Assembly (NCBI GenBank): GCA_900313925.1
Contig: OMTF01000038.1
Location: forward strand, 1 to 41,319
Length of the DNA stretch: 41,319 nucleotides
From: an uncultured Eubacteriales bacterium
Lineage (GTDB): Bacteria > Bacillota > Clostridia > Oscillospirales > Oscillospiraceae
Direction of reading: 5' to 3'
The notes under the pieces: model-generated
Told to the model about the DNA's origin: nothing
The model's database searches: none
What the model saw: the letters and a program-made list of their open reading frames with translations, nothing else
Translations under genes and position numbers: made by a program
Part shown: positions 1 through 7,542 of the stretch, in pieces
How positions within the stretch are numbered: position 1 is the stretch's first letter
Layout of the letters: every line of letters starts with the position of its first letter

Positions 1-56
1 ATAGTTATGTGCTCCTTCTTCTTGTGAGGTTTTTACACAGGAAAACCTACTTGAAT

Positions 57-540
57 TTAATAATCTCGATTAGCCGGATCGCTATCAACTATAAATTCAC
101 AAATTTCATCTCGACCATCGCAATCAATAATCTGTATTATTAATGTGCAACCCACATTTTAAACAGATCCGTATTATGAGTTCTAAAGTCTCGTGATAGC
201 ATCCCCTTATATAATCCTGTGCAAAAATTGTTGCAAGCGTTTTCTTTGATGTGCCTAAATCAATTTTCACATCTGCAAGAATTGCTGTGGCTTTACACAG
301 AATATTACTCTTGAAATGAGTAATATCATTTCTGATCTTTTCTACCTCGCGATATATTTCATACGAATGGCTTGATTTGATTGCGAGTAAATCAAATCCA
401 TATCAATCCATATATTATACTTATAACCTGCAGTTTTACACTTATTGAAGATTTTAATATTTCTATTTCCGCAATTTTTGCTCTTCTTCTCAAAATAGTA
501 TTCAGCGATGTTTCAAACAGATTTTGAATAAAAACTATCG
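57..540 (-). pseudogene. Decayed, AT-rich gene of unknown function
   Basis: No intact ORF covers this stretch, but the minus strand reads as protein-like sequence in successive frames. One frame gives a fragment of about 75 codons containing SSHSYEIYREVEKIRND and ending at a stop at 124-126. A second frame picks up with IIDCDGRDEICEFIVDSDP and stops at 57-59. An upstream fragment (IFNKCKTAGYKYNIW) lies in yet another frame, next to a short local repetition near 398-412. This pattern of several frameshifts in otherwise coding-like sequence suggests a dead gene. It is clearly richer in A+T than the core genes to its right, and it abuts mobile-element remnants, so it may be foreign. I do not recognise the family. 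Confidence 0.45.
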
Positions 541-613
541 CAGTAGAACCATTTGCTTCGTTTACTTAGGGACCCCACCAGAAAATCAAATAGCCGAAGT
601 CTCAAGCGGGTAA

Positions 614-651
614 CAGCAGTTCGTGGATAACAGAGCCACGGGCTGTTTTTT
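614..651 (+). terminator. Possible intrinsic terminator
   Basis: An imperfect hairpin pairs CAGC...CGTGG with CCACG...GCTG and is followed directly by a run of six T. It lies between the decayed gene on the left and the small ORF starting at 736. Confidence 0.45.
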
Positions 652-735
652 ATGCTCTTTTCCTCAGATATTCCTTGCTATCCATACCTCGTAGAGTGAT
701 ATATGTACATGCCAAAAACAAAGGAGGACAAGCCC

Positions 736-1005
736 ATGTGGGCAAAGGGAATGATGCAGATCGACGGAGCGGAATGCCGCTACTGGATAAAACACTTCGA
801 TGAGCCGAGCGAAGAGTACGGAATCGACGGAGGACGAATCAGCAAACTAGAAATCCGGAAAGACGGCGTCTGCACACTCAACTATGACAGAGTCTGGGAC
901 ATCATGCCGCAGGATGAAATCACACAAAAGGCTTTGGAAGCCATCAAGAAGGAATGGAACTTAGGAGGAAAAAGCCATGAGAACAAACTACAACGTAACC
1001 GGTAA
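736..1005 (+). CDS. Small DUF7678-like protein of mobile elements
   Basis: An 89-residue protein starting MWAKGMMQIDG. The start at 736 is preferred over an upstream in-frame ATG at 703 because an AAAGGAGG ribosome binding site ends about nine bases before it. The motif FGIDGGRISKL-like (here EYGIDGGRISKLEIRK), followed by NYDRVWD and a C-terminal helix (ALEAIKKEWN), resembles small DUF7678-type proteins common in integrative elements and phages of Clostridia. No function is known. It overlaps the next reading frame by 29 bases, and that ORF has its own AGGAGG. The context is the remnant of a mobile element. Confidence 0.6.
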   Translation: MWAKGMMQIDGAECRYWIKHFDEPSEEYGIDGGRISKLEIRKDGVCTLNYDRVWDIMPQDEITQKALEAIKKEWNLGGKSHENKLQRNR

Positions 1006-1222
1006 AGAAAGAAAAAACCTCGTTGAGGCTATCGCGGCGATAACTGGCGAGAAAGCGAAATATCAGGGAGCGCCGACATTCAGCTACAAGATCGGCGCAT
1101 ACACGAACGGCAAGGGAGGAACGCTGATTTGCGAGGACAGCAAAGAAGCGGACATGCTCGTAGAGAAACTCGTCGACAGAAGCTTCGCTCCTGCGGATGA
1201 GAGCTTCTTGAAGAGTTCCTGA
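977..1222 (+). pseudogene. Truncated virulence-related-type protein of mobile elements (N-terminal part)
   Basis: An ORF of 81 codons preceded by AGGAGG at good spacing. The start (MRTNYNVTGKERKNLVEAI, then GAPTFSYKIGAYTNGKGGTL) matches the N-terminus of the so-called virulence-related proteins found in conjugative elements of Clostridia, which are normally about 200-300 residues. The ORF stops at 1220-1222 after only the first domain. From 1201 a different frame carries sequence of another family (next entry), so this looks like a deletion or fusion scar rather than a short natural protein. A peptide could still be made from the intact start. The family match is from memory of its conserved N-terminus, and function is unknown. 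Confidence 0.55.
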
Positions 1223-1386
1223 AGGCCTTCGAAAAAAAGCATCCGGTCTTTGCTGACTTCGACACCGCATCTTTCAATGCTTTGTGCTATCATATTACAG
1301 TTTTTGGCACGGATGACATCCTTGTAACCTTCCAAGGAGGACAGGAAATCCCGAAAAGCCCGATGCAGCGGCCTGCTGCATCCTGA
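1201..1386 (+). pseudogene. C-terminal remnant of a large serine recombinase
   Basis: In the frame starting at 1201 (open from the stop at 1198-1200) the sequence reads ELLEEFLKAFEKKHP, then FADFDTASFNALCYHITVFG and DDILVTFQGGQEI, and stops at 1384-1386. The pattern FD-x3-FN-x-L-x3-ITV, then a beta strand ending F-x-(D/G)G-x-EI, is characteristic of the extreme C-terminus of large serine recombinases of the Tn4451/TndX type. The catalytic and zinc-ribbon domains are absent and there is no start codon. It joins the truncated virulence-type ORF at 1200, which suggests that a deletion removed the body of an integrated element. The call rests on the short motif only. Confidence 0.5.
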
Positions 1387-1496
1387 AACTCCCGCAAGTG
1401 GTGTAAAACAGAATAGACTCTTTGGACGCCTTCAATTAGCGGTCAAATACGGGTCAAAAAATTTCCGCGCCGTTTCGGAAAAAAGTTCCGCACAAC

Positions 1497-1534
1497 GAAA
1501 AAAGCCTTGAAAACCAACGGTTTTCAAGGCTTCG
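1497..1534 (-). terminator. Terminator of tRNA-Ala
   Basis: A perfect long hairpin (GAAGCCTTGAAAACC paired with its complement, short GTT-type loop) followed on the minus strand by a run of T. It lies directly after the CCA end of the tRNA. Confidence 0.85.
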
Positions 1535-1535
1535 A

Positions 1536-1611
<76 letters not shown>

Positions 1612-1663
1612 AGGTAAAAGACGAAGCACTATGAATCCATCTGTTTCTCAATGTGCAAAAGTC

Positions 1664-1692
1664 ATTTTATCAAAGGAGATCGCACTTGTCAA
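1664..1692 (-). promoter_or_regulatory. Consensus sigma-A promoter of tRNA-Ala
   Basis: On the minus strand TTGACA (1692-1687) is followed by 17 bases and TAAAAT (1669-1664). It lies about 50 bases upstream of the tRNA. Confidence 0.8.
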
Positions 1693-1785
1693 CGCATCCT
1701 TCTATTTTGCCGTGGCAACGCGGATCCTCTAAATTTCAAAGAGAAGGAAGCCGCGTGTTCTGTGTTCGCCGTTCGCGGCAGGCGT

Positions 1786-2142
1786 TCATTTAACGTGAAA
1801 GAATTCGTTGGAGTCCTTCGGCGCCTCTCTGCGATCTGTCAGAGAGTAGCAGCGGGATGCTGTGACTACCGTAATGGAAAATTCATCACAGCCTTCTTCT
1901 CTCATCCACCTCTGATTTTCCCGATGTGCGGGAGCATTTCTCCACCGCAGGACGCTCTCTTCATCCTTCCACACTGACAGGCTCAGAAGCTTTCCCTTCT
2001 CGCCAAGGGAAGAAAATCTTTCGGAGCGGATAAATCCCGTCGTTTTTTCAAGTTCCTTTTTCATCGCCGCTCCCCGTTTCAAATATTCGTCCATTTTTCC
2101 CTCCCGAATTTTTACCTCAAACAGCACCATTACATTTTCCAT
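1786..2142 (-). CDS. Antibiotic biosynthesis monooxygenase (ABM/YgiN-type) family protein
   Basis: A 118-residue protein. The start at 2142 (MENVMVLFEVKIREG) is chosen because AGGAGG lies about seven bases before it; the frame stays open further upstream but without a binding site. The sequence has the ABM ferredoxin-like pattern: a first beta strand, a helix with LKRGAAMKKELEKTTGFIRSE, then GKLLSLSVWKDEESVLRWRN, the AHRENQR helix and a final strand, ending with the typical R-x-YSL-x-DR-x-EAPKDS tail. Relatives are dimeric and act on quinones or aromatic substrates, or on haem, but the substrate here cannot be told. The gene is divergent from an AraC regulator, which may control it. Confidence 0.75.
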   Translation of the reverse strand: MENVMVLFEVKIREGKMDEYLKRGAAMKKELEKTTGFIRSERFSSLGEKGKLLSLSVWKDEESVLRWRNAPAHRENQRWMREEGCDEFSITVVTASRCYSLTDRREAPKDSNEFFHVK

Positions 2143-2195
2143 TGCGAGCCTCCTTACCCGATCCTTTGTTCTGGATCCATTGTTTCTTCGGGTGT

Positions 2196-2223
2196 AATAT
2201 AATATTATTGTCGTAGTATGCAA
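2196..2223 (-). promoter_or_regulatory. Possible promoter of the ABM-family gene
   Basis: On the minus strand TTGCAT (2223-2218) is separated by 16 bases from TATATT (2201-2196), about 55 bases before the gene start. The region is AT-rich and other -10 registers are possible. Confidence 0.4.
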
Positions 2224-2283
2224 TAATTCATCATTTTTACGTCAATTAATATAAATTTATTTTCTACAAGGAAGGTTTGCACC

Positions 2284-3168
2284 ATGCCGGACAGCAAGGA
2301 GCGCTATATATACTCGGATAATCTTAATCGCCGAACGGACTTCCCCTACCTCGTACTGGATGTTGCAAACGGCGTCCCGTCGAAAAGAAATGCCGGATTT
2401 CATGTAATGCACTGGCATGACGATCTGCAGTTCATCTGCGCCTTGGAAGGCTCTCTCGAACTTCAAACGCTGGATCTAAGCATCTCTCTTGCCAGCGGAG
2501 AAGCCGTTTATATCAATAAGGATGTCGTCCATCGGGTTCAGAATGCCGACCGCTGCCATTATGTGAGCATCATTTTCCCTCCGTATTTTCTGACATTCTA
2601 CCCGGGAAGCCCCGCCTGTGCGCTGGTTGACCGTGTGACGTCAGAAAAGGACTTCGATATTGTCCGCCTTATGTCCGATTCCGGATGGCAGGATCAGGTT
2701 CTCGCCGCCCTGAAGGATTTACTCGCCGTAAAACCGGATGCCCATTCCGCGCTTGAAACGTATGAAGTCCTCGTGAGGCTCTCAGAAATCTGGCTCCTTC
2801 TGTGCAAAAATATTACGATCCCCTTGGAATCCCGAACCAGTACATCGAGCCTGCGAGTGCAGAAAGTACTGCGCTACATGGAGGAACATTATTCCGATCC
2901 CCTTACGCTCGAAGATCTCTCACGCAGTGCCAGCATCAGCAAGTCGGAGTGCATCCGCTGCTTTCGCGATTGCCTCAGCACGACGCCCTACCGGTATCTG
3001 ACGGAGATCCGTCTTTCCAAAGCAGCGCAGCTTCTAAAGGAAACGGATCTGCCGATCGGAAGCGTTTCCGAAAAAGTCGGCTTTCAGGAAATGAGCCATT
3101 TCGGCAAATGCTTTAAGGAAAGGACCGGCTTTTCTCCGCGGGAATACCGCAAAGCAAATCCAATGTAA
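2284..3168 (+). CDS. AraC-family transcriptional regulator
   Basis: A 294-residue protein preceded by AAGGAAGG. Residues about 35-110 form a cupin-type sensor region (VMHWHDDLQFICALEGSLEL, then YINKDVVHRVQN). Residues about 195-292 form the double helix-turn-helix of AraC/XylS proteins, with the first HTH at TLEDLSRSASISKSECIRCF and the second ending PIGSVSEKVGFQEMSHFGKC, followed by the signature FKERTGFSPREYRK. The HWHDDLQF motif suggests binding of a small ligand, which is not identifiable. It is divergent from the ABM-family gene, an arrangement typical of a regulator and its target. It is about 140 bases away from that gene's start. Confidence 0.9.
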   Translation: MPDSKERYIYSDNLNRRTDFPYLVLDVANGVPSKRNAGFHVMHWHDDLQFICALEGSLELQTLDLSISLASGEAVYINKDVVHRVQNADRCHYVSIIFPPYFLTFYPGSPACALVDRVTSEKDFDIVRLMSDSGWQDQVLAALKDLLAVKPDAHSALETYEVLVRLSEIWLLLCKNITIPLESRTSTSSLRVQKVLRYMEEHYSDPLTLEDLSRSASISKSECIRCFRDCLSTTPYRYLTEIRLSKAAQLLKETDLPIGSVSEKVGFQEMSHFGKCFKERTGFSPREYRKANPM

Positions 3169-3282
3169 GCCCCCTTCGATTTTTCAGTTTAGGCTGAAGC
3201 GCGTGCAAATACTATCAGAAAGTTTCTGCATAGTATTACTATATTTTCCACATTTCTCTCCGCATTAATTTTTCTTGACTTT

Positions 3283-3323
3283 TTGTCTGTCTTGTATTAT
3301 TTATTATATTACAAAGTAGACAA
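3283..3323 (+). promoter_or_regulatory. Inverted repeat over the promoter of the GntR operon (probable operator)
   Basis: TTGTCTGTCTTGTA (3283-3296) and TACAAAGTAGACAA (3310-3323) are inverted copies matching at 11 of 14 positions, with their centre in an AT-rich TATTATTTATTATA stretch. TTGACT at 3276-3281 could be the -35 element, so the repeat would cover the -10 region and start site. The gene start follows at 3336. YtrA-type regulators commonly control their own operon, so this is a likely autoregulatory site; that part is inference. Confidence 0.5.
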
Positions 3324-3335
3324 GGAAGTGAGAAC

Positions 3336-3707
3336 ATGCTTCTAAAACTGGATTTCTCGAATTCCGTCCCGATATATCAGCAGATCCGTGATCAAATCGT
3401 TCAGGGCATTGCTTCGGGCGAGCTGGAGCCTGGGGAGCGAATGCCGACGGTTCGTGCTCTCTCGGACGAATGCGGCGTTAACGTGATGACAATCCAGAAA
3501 GCTTATACGCTTCTGAAGCAGGAAGGATATCTGGTTACCGATCGCAGAAGCGGAACCACGGTCGCAGATTTAAGCGGACGGCGGCGGATTCCCGCGGCAA
3601 CGAAAGAAGGCCTGAAGCTGCATCTTTCGGAGCTGCGAACCAATGGATTCAGCGATGAGGAAATTCTGGATCTGGTAAGCGCTTTGCTGAAAGGAGCGAA
3701 ACAATGA
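3336..3707 (+). CDS. GntR-family regulator, YtrA subfamily
   Basis: A 123-residue protein with an N-terminal winged helix-turn-helix of the GntR type (VPIYQQIRDQIVQGIASGEL at about 10-30, then MPTVRALSDECGVNVMTIQKAY and a wing with LVTDRRSGTTVA). The C-terminal part is only about 45 residues and mostly helical, which is the YtrA arrangement: dimerisation without a large ligand domain. The stop overlaps the next gene by four bases, so the two are translationally coupled. Such regulators usually repress an operon for membrane or ABC transporter proteins, often responding to cell-envelope stress. The inverted repeat at 3283-3323 is the likely binding site. Confidence 0.88.
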   Translation: MLLKLDFSNSVPIYQQIRDQIVQGIASGELEPGERMPTVRALSDECGVNVMTIQKAYTLLKQEGYLVTDRRSGTTVADLSGRRRIPAATKEGLKLHLSELRTNGFSDEEILDLVSALLKGAKQ

Positions 3708-5116
3708 ATGGAAATCCGATTCTTTGGCTGTGCGGATGCTGGCTCCCGGCTCTTGTTGCCTATCTACTCTGCAATGAGGCCGCGTTCAAGAAAAATATTG
3801 TTGTTGGCGTAACCTTCCCCTACGAGGCTCGTGAAAAACCGGAACTGCAGGAAATTCTGCGCCGCTATAAGCGGCAGGAGAAGACTCTCGCCGGGCTGCT
3901 GATTGTTCTGGCCGTTGCCGGAATTCTGATCCAGGACTCCGGTCTTTCCGTGGCCCTGTTTCTTGTCTGGATAGACCTTGTCGTTATTCTTCCCTACATT
4001 CCCTACTTCCGCTGCAATTCCCGTCTGAAGCAGTATAAGAAGGAAATGGGCTGGGCCGTACCGAACCGCATCGGAACTTCCGATTTCTCCGTTGCATCCC
4101 AGCCTGTCCGTTATCTCCATCCGGGCTGGTTCTGGCTCCTGGCGGCAGTTGCTGTGCTCCCGGTCCTGTTCGATCGGGAGATGCGGATCGGCTATCTCAT
4201 TGACACCGTTTCCATCCTGCTTCTCTGGCTTTGCTACCGCTATCTGTACCGCAATAAAAGTGAAGCCGTCGATGCGAATACAACACGCACCGAAATGCTC
4301 AGCCGCATGCGCCGTTACCAGTGGGGGCGGGCGTTCCTTTTGTGCGCTGCAATGCTTGCTGCTACCAATTATATTCTCTTGGTAGGCAAGGAAAGCAGCT
4401 CTCTCATGCTGATTCTTCTGATTGTTTTGACCGTCGCGATCGTGTCCCTGGCGGTGAGCGTCGAAGTCCGAACGAGAAAAGCACAGGAAGAGCTCACAAA
4501 GGGCAGCGGGAAGGAAGAGTACATAGATGATGACGAGCATTGGATCGGCGGGATATTTTATTACAATCCCAACGATTCCCATTTGATTATTAATGAACGG
4601 GTCGGTTTAAATTCCAGCGTCAACCTGGCGCGGCCCGCCGGCCGCATTTTAATGGTCCTTCTTGCCGTGATCCTTCTGCTGATGCCGCTGCTGGGCGTCC
4701 ATCTTATGCATGAGGAAAGGAGCCGCATTGAGATTTCCGTGCGGGACAATGCGATTACTGTGCACCACAACCTTACGACGTACACCGTGGATGCCTCTGC
4801 GATAGAGTCTGCAGAGATTCTGGAGACGCTTCCCGCTCTGCGTCGGGTAAGTGGCTCGTCTATTGATACTTTGCGCAAGGGCCTTTACAGCAGCCCTGAA
4901 TACGGCACCATGAAGGTATGCCTGAAAACCGACTCCGGTCCCTGGCTTCTTCTTATCACCTCCGATGGTACATACCTTTTCGGCAGCGATACGGCCGATG
5001 CTGTGGAGGAGATCGCAGTGCTGCTGACGGAAAAACAGGCCGCCGCCCCCGCAGGCCTTTCCTCCCTCCTGCAGTCGAATAAGTTCAATCCGGGCAATAT
5101 TCTTATAAAACAATAG
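3704..5116 (+). CDS. Polytopic membrane protein with DUF1648/DUF5808-like features
   Basis: A 470-residue membrane protein with roughly seven to eight hydrophobic segments: one at the N-terminus, pairs near 60-100, 145-180, 205-245 and one near 310-330, followed by a soluble C-terminal region. The segment around residues 272-300 (DDDEHWIGGIFYYNPNDSHL, then VNLARPAG) is the conserved block of DUF5808 proteins. The early part resembles the DUF1648 type found with SdpI-like proteins. It starts inside the preceding YtrA regulator gene (ATGA overlap), a pairing seen in many Bacillota. The function is unknown; a link with envelope stress or peptide immunity is only inferred from family company. A C-terminal region after residue 335 resembles a small PH-like domain. 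Confidence 0.7.
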   Translation: MNGNPILWLCGCWLPALVAYLLCNEAAFKKNIVVGVTFPYEAREKPELQEILRRYKRQEKTLAGLLIVLAVAGILIQDSGLSVALFLVWIDLVVILPYIPYFRCNSRLKQYKKEMGWAVPNRIGTSDFSVASQPVRYLHPGWFWLLAAVAVLPVLFDREMRIGYLIDTVSILLLWLCYRYLYRNKSEAVDANTTRTEMLSRMRRYQWGRAFLLCAAMLAATNYILLVGKESSSLMLILLIVLTVAIVSLAVSVEVRTRKAQEELTKGSGKEEYIDDDEHWIGGIFYYNPNDSHLIINERVGLNSSVNLARPAGRILMVLLAVILLLMPLLGVHLMHEERSRIEISVRDNAITVHHNLTTYTVDASAIESAEILETLPALRRVSGSSIDTLRKGLYSSPEYGTMKVCLKTDSGPWLLLITSDGTYLFGSDTADAVEEIAVLLTEKQAAAPAGLSSLLQSNKFNPGNILIKQ

Positions 5117-5149
5117 CATAATCTCATATTTGCCGCGGCGAGGTTTCGG

Positions 5150-5155
5150 TATAAT
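5150..5155 (+). promoter_or_regulatory. Possible -10 element for the flavin-barrel gene
   Basis: A perfect TATAAT hexamer, 87 bases before the gene at 5242. No good -35 lies at the normal distance (TTGCCG is 14 bases upstream), so the call is weak. Confidence 0.35.
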
Positions 5156-5241
5156 AGCACCATCGGCACCACGGGCATACGGCTTTCTCCGTCTGTTCGA
5201 AGATATTTGCCGAAAGTGAATTCTGCTATGGAGGGAAGGAA

Positions 5242-5724
5242 ATGGACATCGAATTCCGGAAAATGAGAAGATTCAACCAGCAGCTTTCCGCAGAAGAATG
5301 CTATGAACTGCTGCGGCAGGAAGATCGCGGCATTCTGGCAATCCATGGCGAAAATGGCTATCCGTACGCTTTTCCGATGAACTTCTGCTTCGATGAAAAG
5401 AAAAAATGCCTCTATCTGCATAGCGCAAAAACAGGGCATAAAATTGATGCGTTGCGGAAAGACAACAAGGTTTGCTTCTGCCTTCACGATCCGGGCTACA
5501 CCCACGGGGGCAGATGGCAGAAGCATTTCAGGAGCCTTGTAGTTTTCGGGCATATTGAATTCGTCGATGACCCAGAAAAATCCATCGAGTGCGCAAAACT
5601 TTACGATTTGAAATTCGAGCCGCCCGAGGAGATGGCAAAGCACATCGAACGGGAGGGCAAGCTGGTTCAGATGATGATCCTTGTGATTGATCATATGACC
5701 GGCAAAAAGGTCGTCGAAGGCTAG
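5242..5724 (+). CDS. Pyridoxamine 5'-phosphate oxidase family (NimA-like) flavoprotein
   Basis: A 160-residue protein with a GAGGGAAGG ribosome binding site. The pattern is that of the flavin-binding split barrel: an N-terminal R-x-M/F-N helix, the strand GILAIHGENGYPYAFPMNF, LYLHSAKTGHKIDALRKDNKVCF, then a strand after KHFRSLVVFGHIEFVDDPEK. The YPYAFPMNF and HSAKTGHK blocks are typical of the group annotated as 5-nitroimidazole resistance (Nim) proteins. The natural substrate is not known, and membership does not prove drug resistance. The C-terminus (IDHMTGKKVVEG) keeps the T-GK motif of the family. It appears to be a single-gene unit with the terminator at 5761. Confidence 0.8.
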   Translation: MDIEFRKMRRFNQQLSAEECYELLRQEDRGILAIHGENGYPYAFPMNFCFDEKKKCLYLHSAKTGHKIDALRKDNKVCFCLHDPGYTHGGRWQKHFRSLVVFGHIEFVDDPEKSIECAKLYDLKFEPPEEMAKHIEREGKLVQMMILVIDHMTGKKVVEG

Positions 5725-5760
5725 CGTTTCCAAGCAGGAGCAATTTCCGATGTTTCCCAT

Positions 5761-5795
5761 ACCGCCATGTGCCTTTTTACACATGGCGGTTTTGT
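5761..5795 (+). terminator. Intrinsic terminator after the NimA-like gene
   Basis: A perfect stem ACCGCCATGTG / CACATGGCGGT followed by TTTTGTT. It lies between two convergent genes and may act in both directions. Confidence 0.75.
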
Positions 5796-5843
5796 TGACC
5801 GGCACGGTTCCGTCCTGCCTTCCCACGCTGCCCGCCTGGGGGA

Positions 5844-6815
5844 TTACAGACTGTTCAGCAGGACCGCCAGGCCTCCTGTATGAATAAATACGATCGTTTC
5901 GCCTTTTGCAAAAGTGCCGGTTCGGTTTAGTTCCTGCAAACCTCGGAATGCCTTGCCAGTAAAATACGGATCCAGAAAGATGCCCTCGGAAGAAGCCATC
6001 GCCTGCATGGCTTCTCTTCCGCCCTCGGTGGGATAGGACGCTCCTTTTCCGCAGGAAAAGTGGATATGAAAATCCTCTTCGGACAAGTCCGCGTCCCAGC
6101 CGCGAAGCTTGGCGGCCGCCCGTGCCTGCCTGCACAAAGTGTCTGGGTGCGAAAACCTCCGGCCGATGGCGACCGCCGTCGCTTTAGTTCCAGGGCAGTA
6201 TCGCTTCGTGCCTAAAACAATGCCGGCATATGTATTTCCCGTTGCACCGTAGCAGATGATATGATCCAGCGTTATCCCCATGGATTTCGCCTGTGCAGCG
6301 AGTTCCTCCACCATATCCGCGTAGCCCAGCGCGGCAAGCGGAGAGGCGGCTCCCGGAGGGATAATATAGGGACTTCTGCCCTGCCACTTTAGTTCCGCGG
6401 CGGTTTTCCGGATATCCCGCATCAGGTTCGGTTTATCGCTGCCGTCGGCAACATGCTCAGCAGCGCCCAGAAGCCTTCCGAGCTTCCGGGAAACTGTATC
6501 CTGATCTTTTGTATAAACAATGTGCGCCTGCAAGCCCGCCTTAGCTGCGCAGGCAGCGGCTGCCAGCGGCTGATTGGAGCGGGATCCTCCCCCCGTTACA
6601 ATGCAGTCGCACCCTTCCTCCCTTGCCTGCGCGAGAAGGTATTCCATCTTACGGACTTTATTTCCTCCGAACCCAATTCCAATCAGGTCATCCCGCTTAA
6701 TATACAGCTTTCTCCCTGCGCCAAGATATCTGCTGGCATTTTCGAGTTCCTGCAGCGGCGTCGGATAGCAGCCGAGCACTATCTTCGGTATGTGCTTCTC
6801 TGTGCTTTTTTCCAT
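5844..6815 (-). CDS. D-cysteine desulfhydrase / ACC deaminase family PLP enzyme
   Basis: A 323-residue protein of the fold-type II PLP family. The N-terminus (YPTPLQELENASRYLG), then LYIKRDDLIGIGFGGNKVRK with the presumed PLP lysine at residue 53, and GGGSRSNQPLAAAAC (the serine/asparagine region near 80) are characteristic of D-cysteine desulfhydrase and 1-aminocyclopropane-1-carboxylate deaminase. The phosphate-binding region is YGATGNTYAGI. D-cysteine desulfhydrase makes pyruvate, ammonia and sulfide; the two activities cannot be safely separated by eye. A GGGAGAG binding site precedes the ATG at 6815. It is monocistronic as far as can be seen and cytoplasmic. Confidence 0.8.
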   Translation of the reverse strand: MEKSTEKHIPKIVLGCYPTPLQELENASRYLGAGRKLYIKRDDLIGIGFGGNKVRKMEYLLAQAREEGCDCIVTGGGSRSNQPLAAAACAAKAGLQAHIVYTKDQDTVSRKLGRLLGAAEHVADGSDKPNLMRDIRKTAAELKWQGRSPYIIPPGAASPLAALGYADMVEELAAQAKSMGITLDHIICYGATGNTYAGIVLGTKRYCPGTKATAVAIGRRFSHPDTLCRQARAAAKLRGWDADLSEEDFHIHFSCGKGASYPTEGGREAMQAMASSEGIFLDPYFTGKAFRGLQELNRTGTFAKGETIVFIHTGGLAVLLNSL

Positions 6816-6853
6816 CGGATTCTCTCCCTATTCCAACGCTGAAAAATGGCAAA

Positions 6854-6880
6854 GAGGATGAAAAAGAATTCATCCCCCTC
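6854..6880 (-). terminator. Probable terminator after the PlsY-like gene
   Basis: On the minus strand GAGG..GATGAA pairs with TTCATCCTC, followed by a short T-rich tail. It starts 12 bases after the PlsY-like stop codon. Confidence 0.5.
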
Positions 6881-6891
6881 AAACCCGGTTT

Positions 6892-7542
6892 TCAGTATTT
6901 AAAATCTTCATCGAATTTATAGCTGACGTCCCGTTCCTTGCTTAGCTTCTGCTCTTTGTGGTTGAAGATGCGAAGTATATGGTTGATATGCCGGAACAGA
7001 ACCAGTACTCCGCAGAAAGCTGCCAGTATCACGCTTGACGGGTTGTCCCCGAAAAGGGCAATCCCCAGAAATCCTCCGAAAAGGGCTCCGACAATTCCCC
7101 AGGTTGTGTACTTTGAAAAATAGGTAACAACCAGAAAAACGAACAGACTCAGAATTCCCGCCGAGGAGTTCACGACGATCATGCCGAGGAGAAATTCTAT
7201 AACCCCGCGGCCTCCGACAAAGCGGCGCGTACAGGGGAAGATCGTTCCCAGAAGAAGGCCGAAAAGGGCCATGCCCCGTCCGACCTCGACGATATCGATC
7301 GGATCGTTAAGAATCCAGCCGCCCATTAAAACCGTCAGAATAATCTTCAGGACATCCGGACCGAACTGCGCAAGACAGCCCTTGACGCCGTAATTTCGCA
7401 CAAACGCTTCATAGCCGCGCTGCGTTCTCCCGCAGGTTTTAATATTTCCGCCGAATAATCGGAGGCACAGAATCGATCCGGGCTGGAAGCAGCCCAGAAA
7501 ATATGCGGCAACCGCAATGATCGCAAGTTTCACTGAGATCAT
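6892..7542 (-). CDS. PlsY-like membrane protein with eroded catalytic motifs
   Basis: A 216-residue protein with five to six membrane segments. Its overall plan is that of PlsY, which transfers acyl groups from acyl-phosphate to glycerol 3-phosphate, and der-plsY is a common gene order. However, the catalytic motifs are changed. In motif 1 the usual GSIP reads GCFQ (17-20), DIR reads NIK (33-35) and GSGNxGATN reads GRTQRGYEA (38-46). In motif 2 the GH of GHxFPxFxxFKGGK is GT (LGTIFP) and the lysine is arginine (FVGGRG). In motif 3 RHRENIxR reads RHINHILR. Membrane topology, the D-x2-K motif and the GG are kept. It may be a paralogue without acyltransferase activity. Its start overlaps the der stop by four bases, so it is co-translated with der. 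Confidence 0.7.
   Translation of the reverse strand: MISVKLAIIAVAAYFLGCFQPGSILCLRLFGGNIKTCGRTQRGYEAFVRNYGVKGCLAQFGPDVLKIILTVLMGGWILNDPIDIVEVGRGMALFGLLLGTIFPCTRRFVGGRGVIEFLLGMIVVNSSAGILSLFVFLVVTYFSKYTTWGIVGALFGGFLGIALFGDNPSSVILAAFCGVLVLFRHINHILRIFNHKEQKLSKERDVSYKFDEDFKY

Noticed and set aside
4885..6135. Open frame of 416 codons on the minus strand
   Set aside because: It runs through the NimA-like gene, a terminator and part of the desulfhydrase gene, and its composition is not protein-like.
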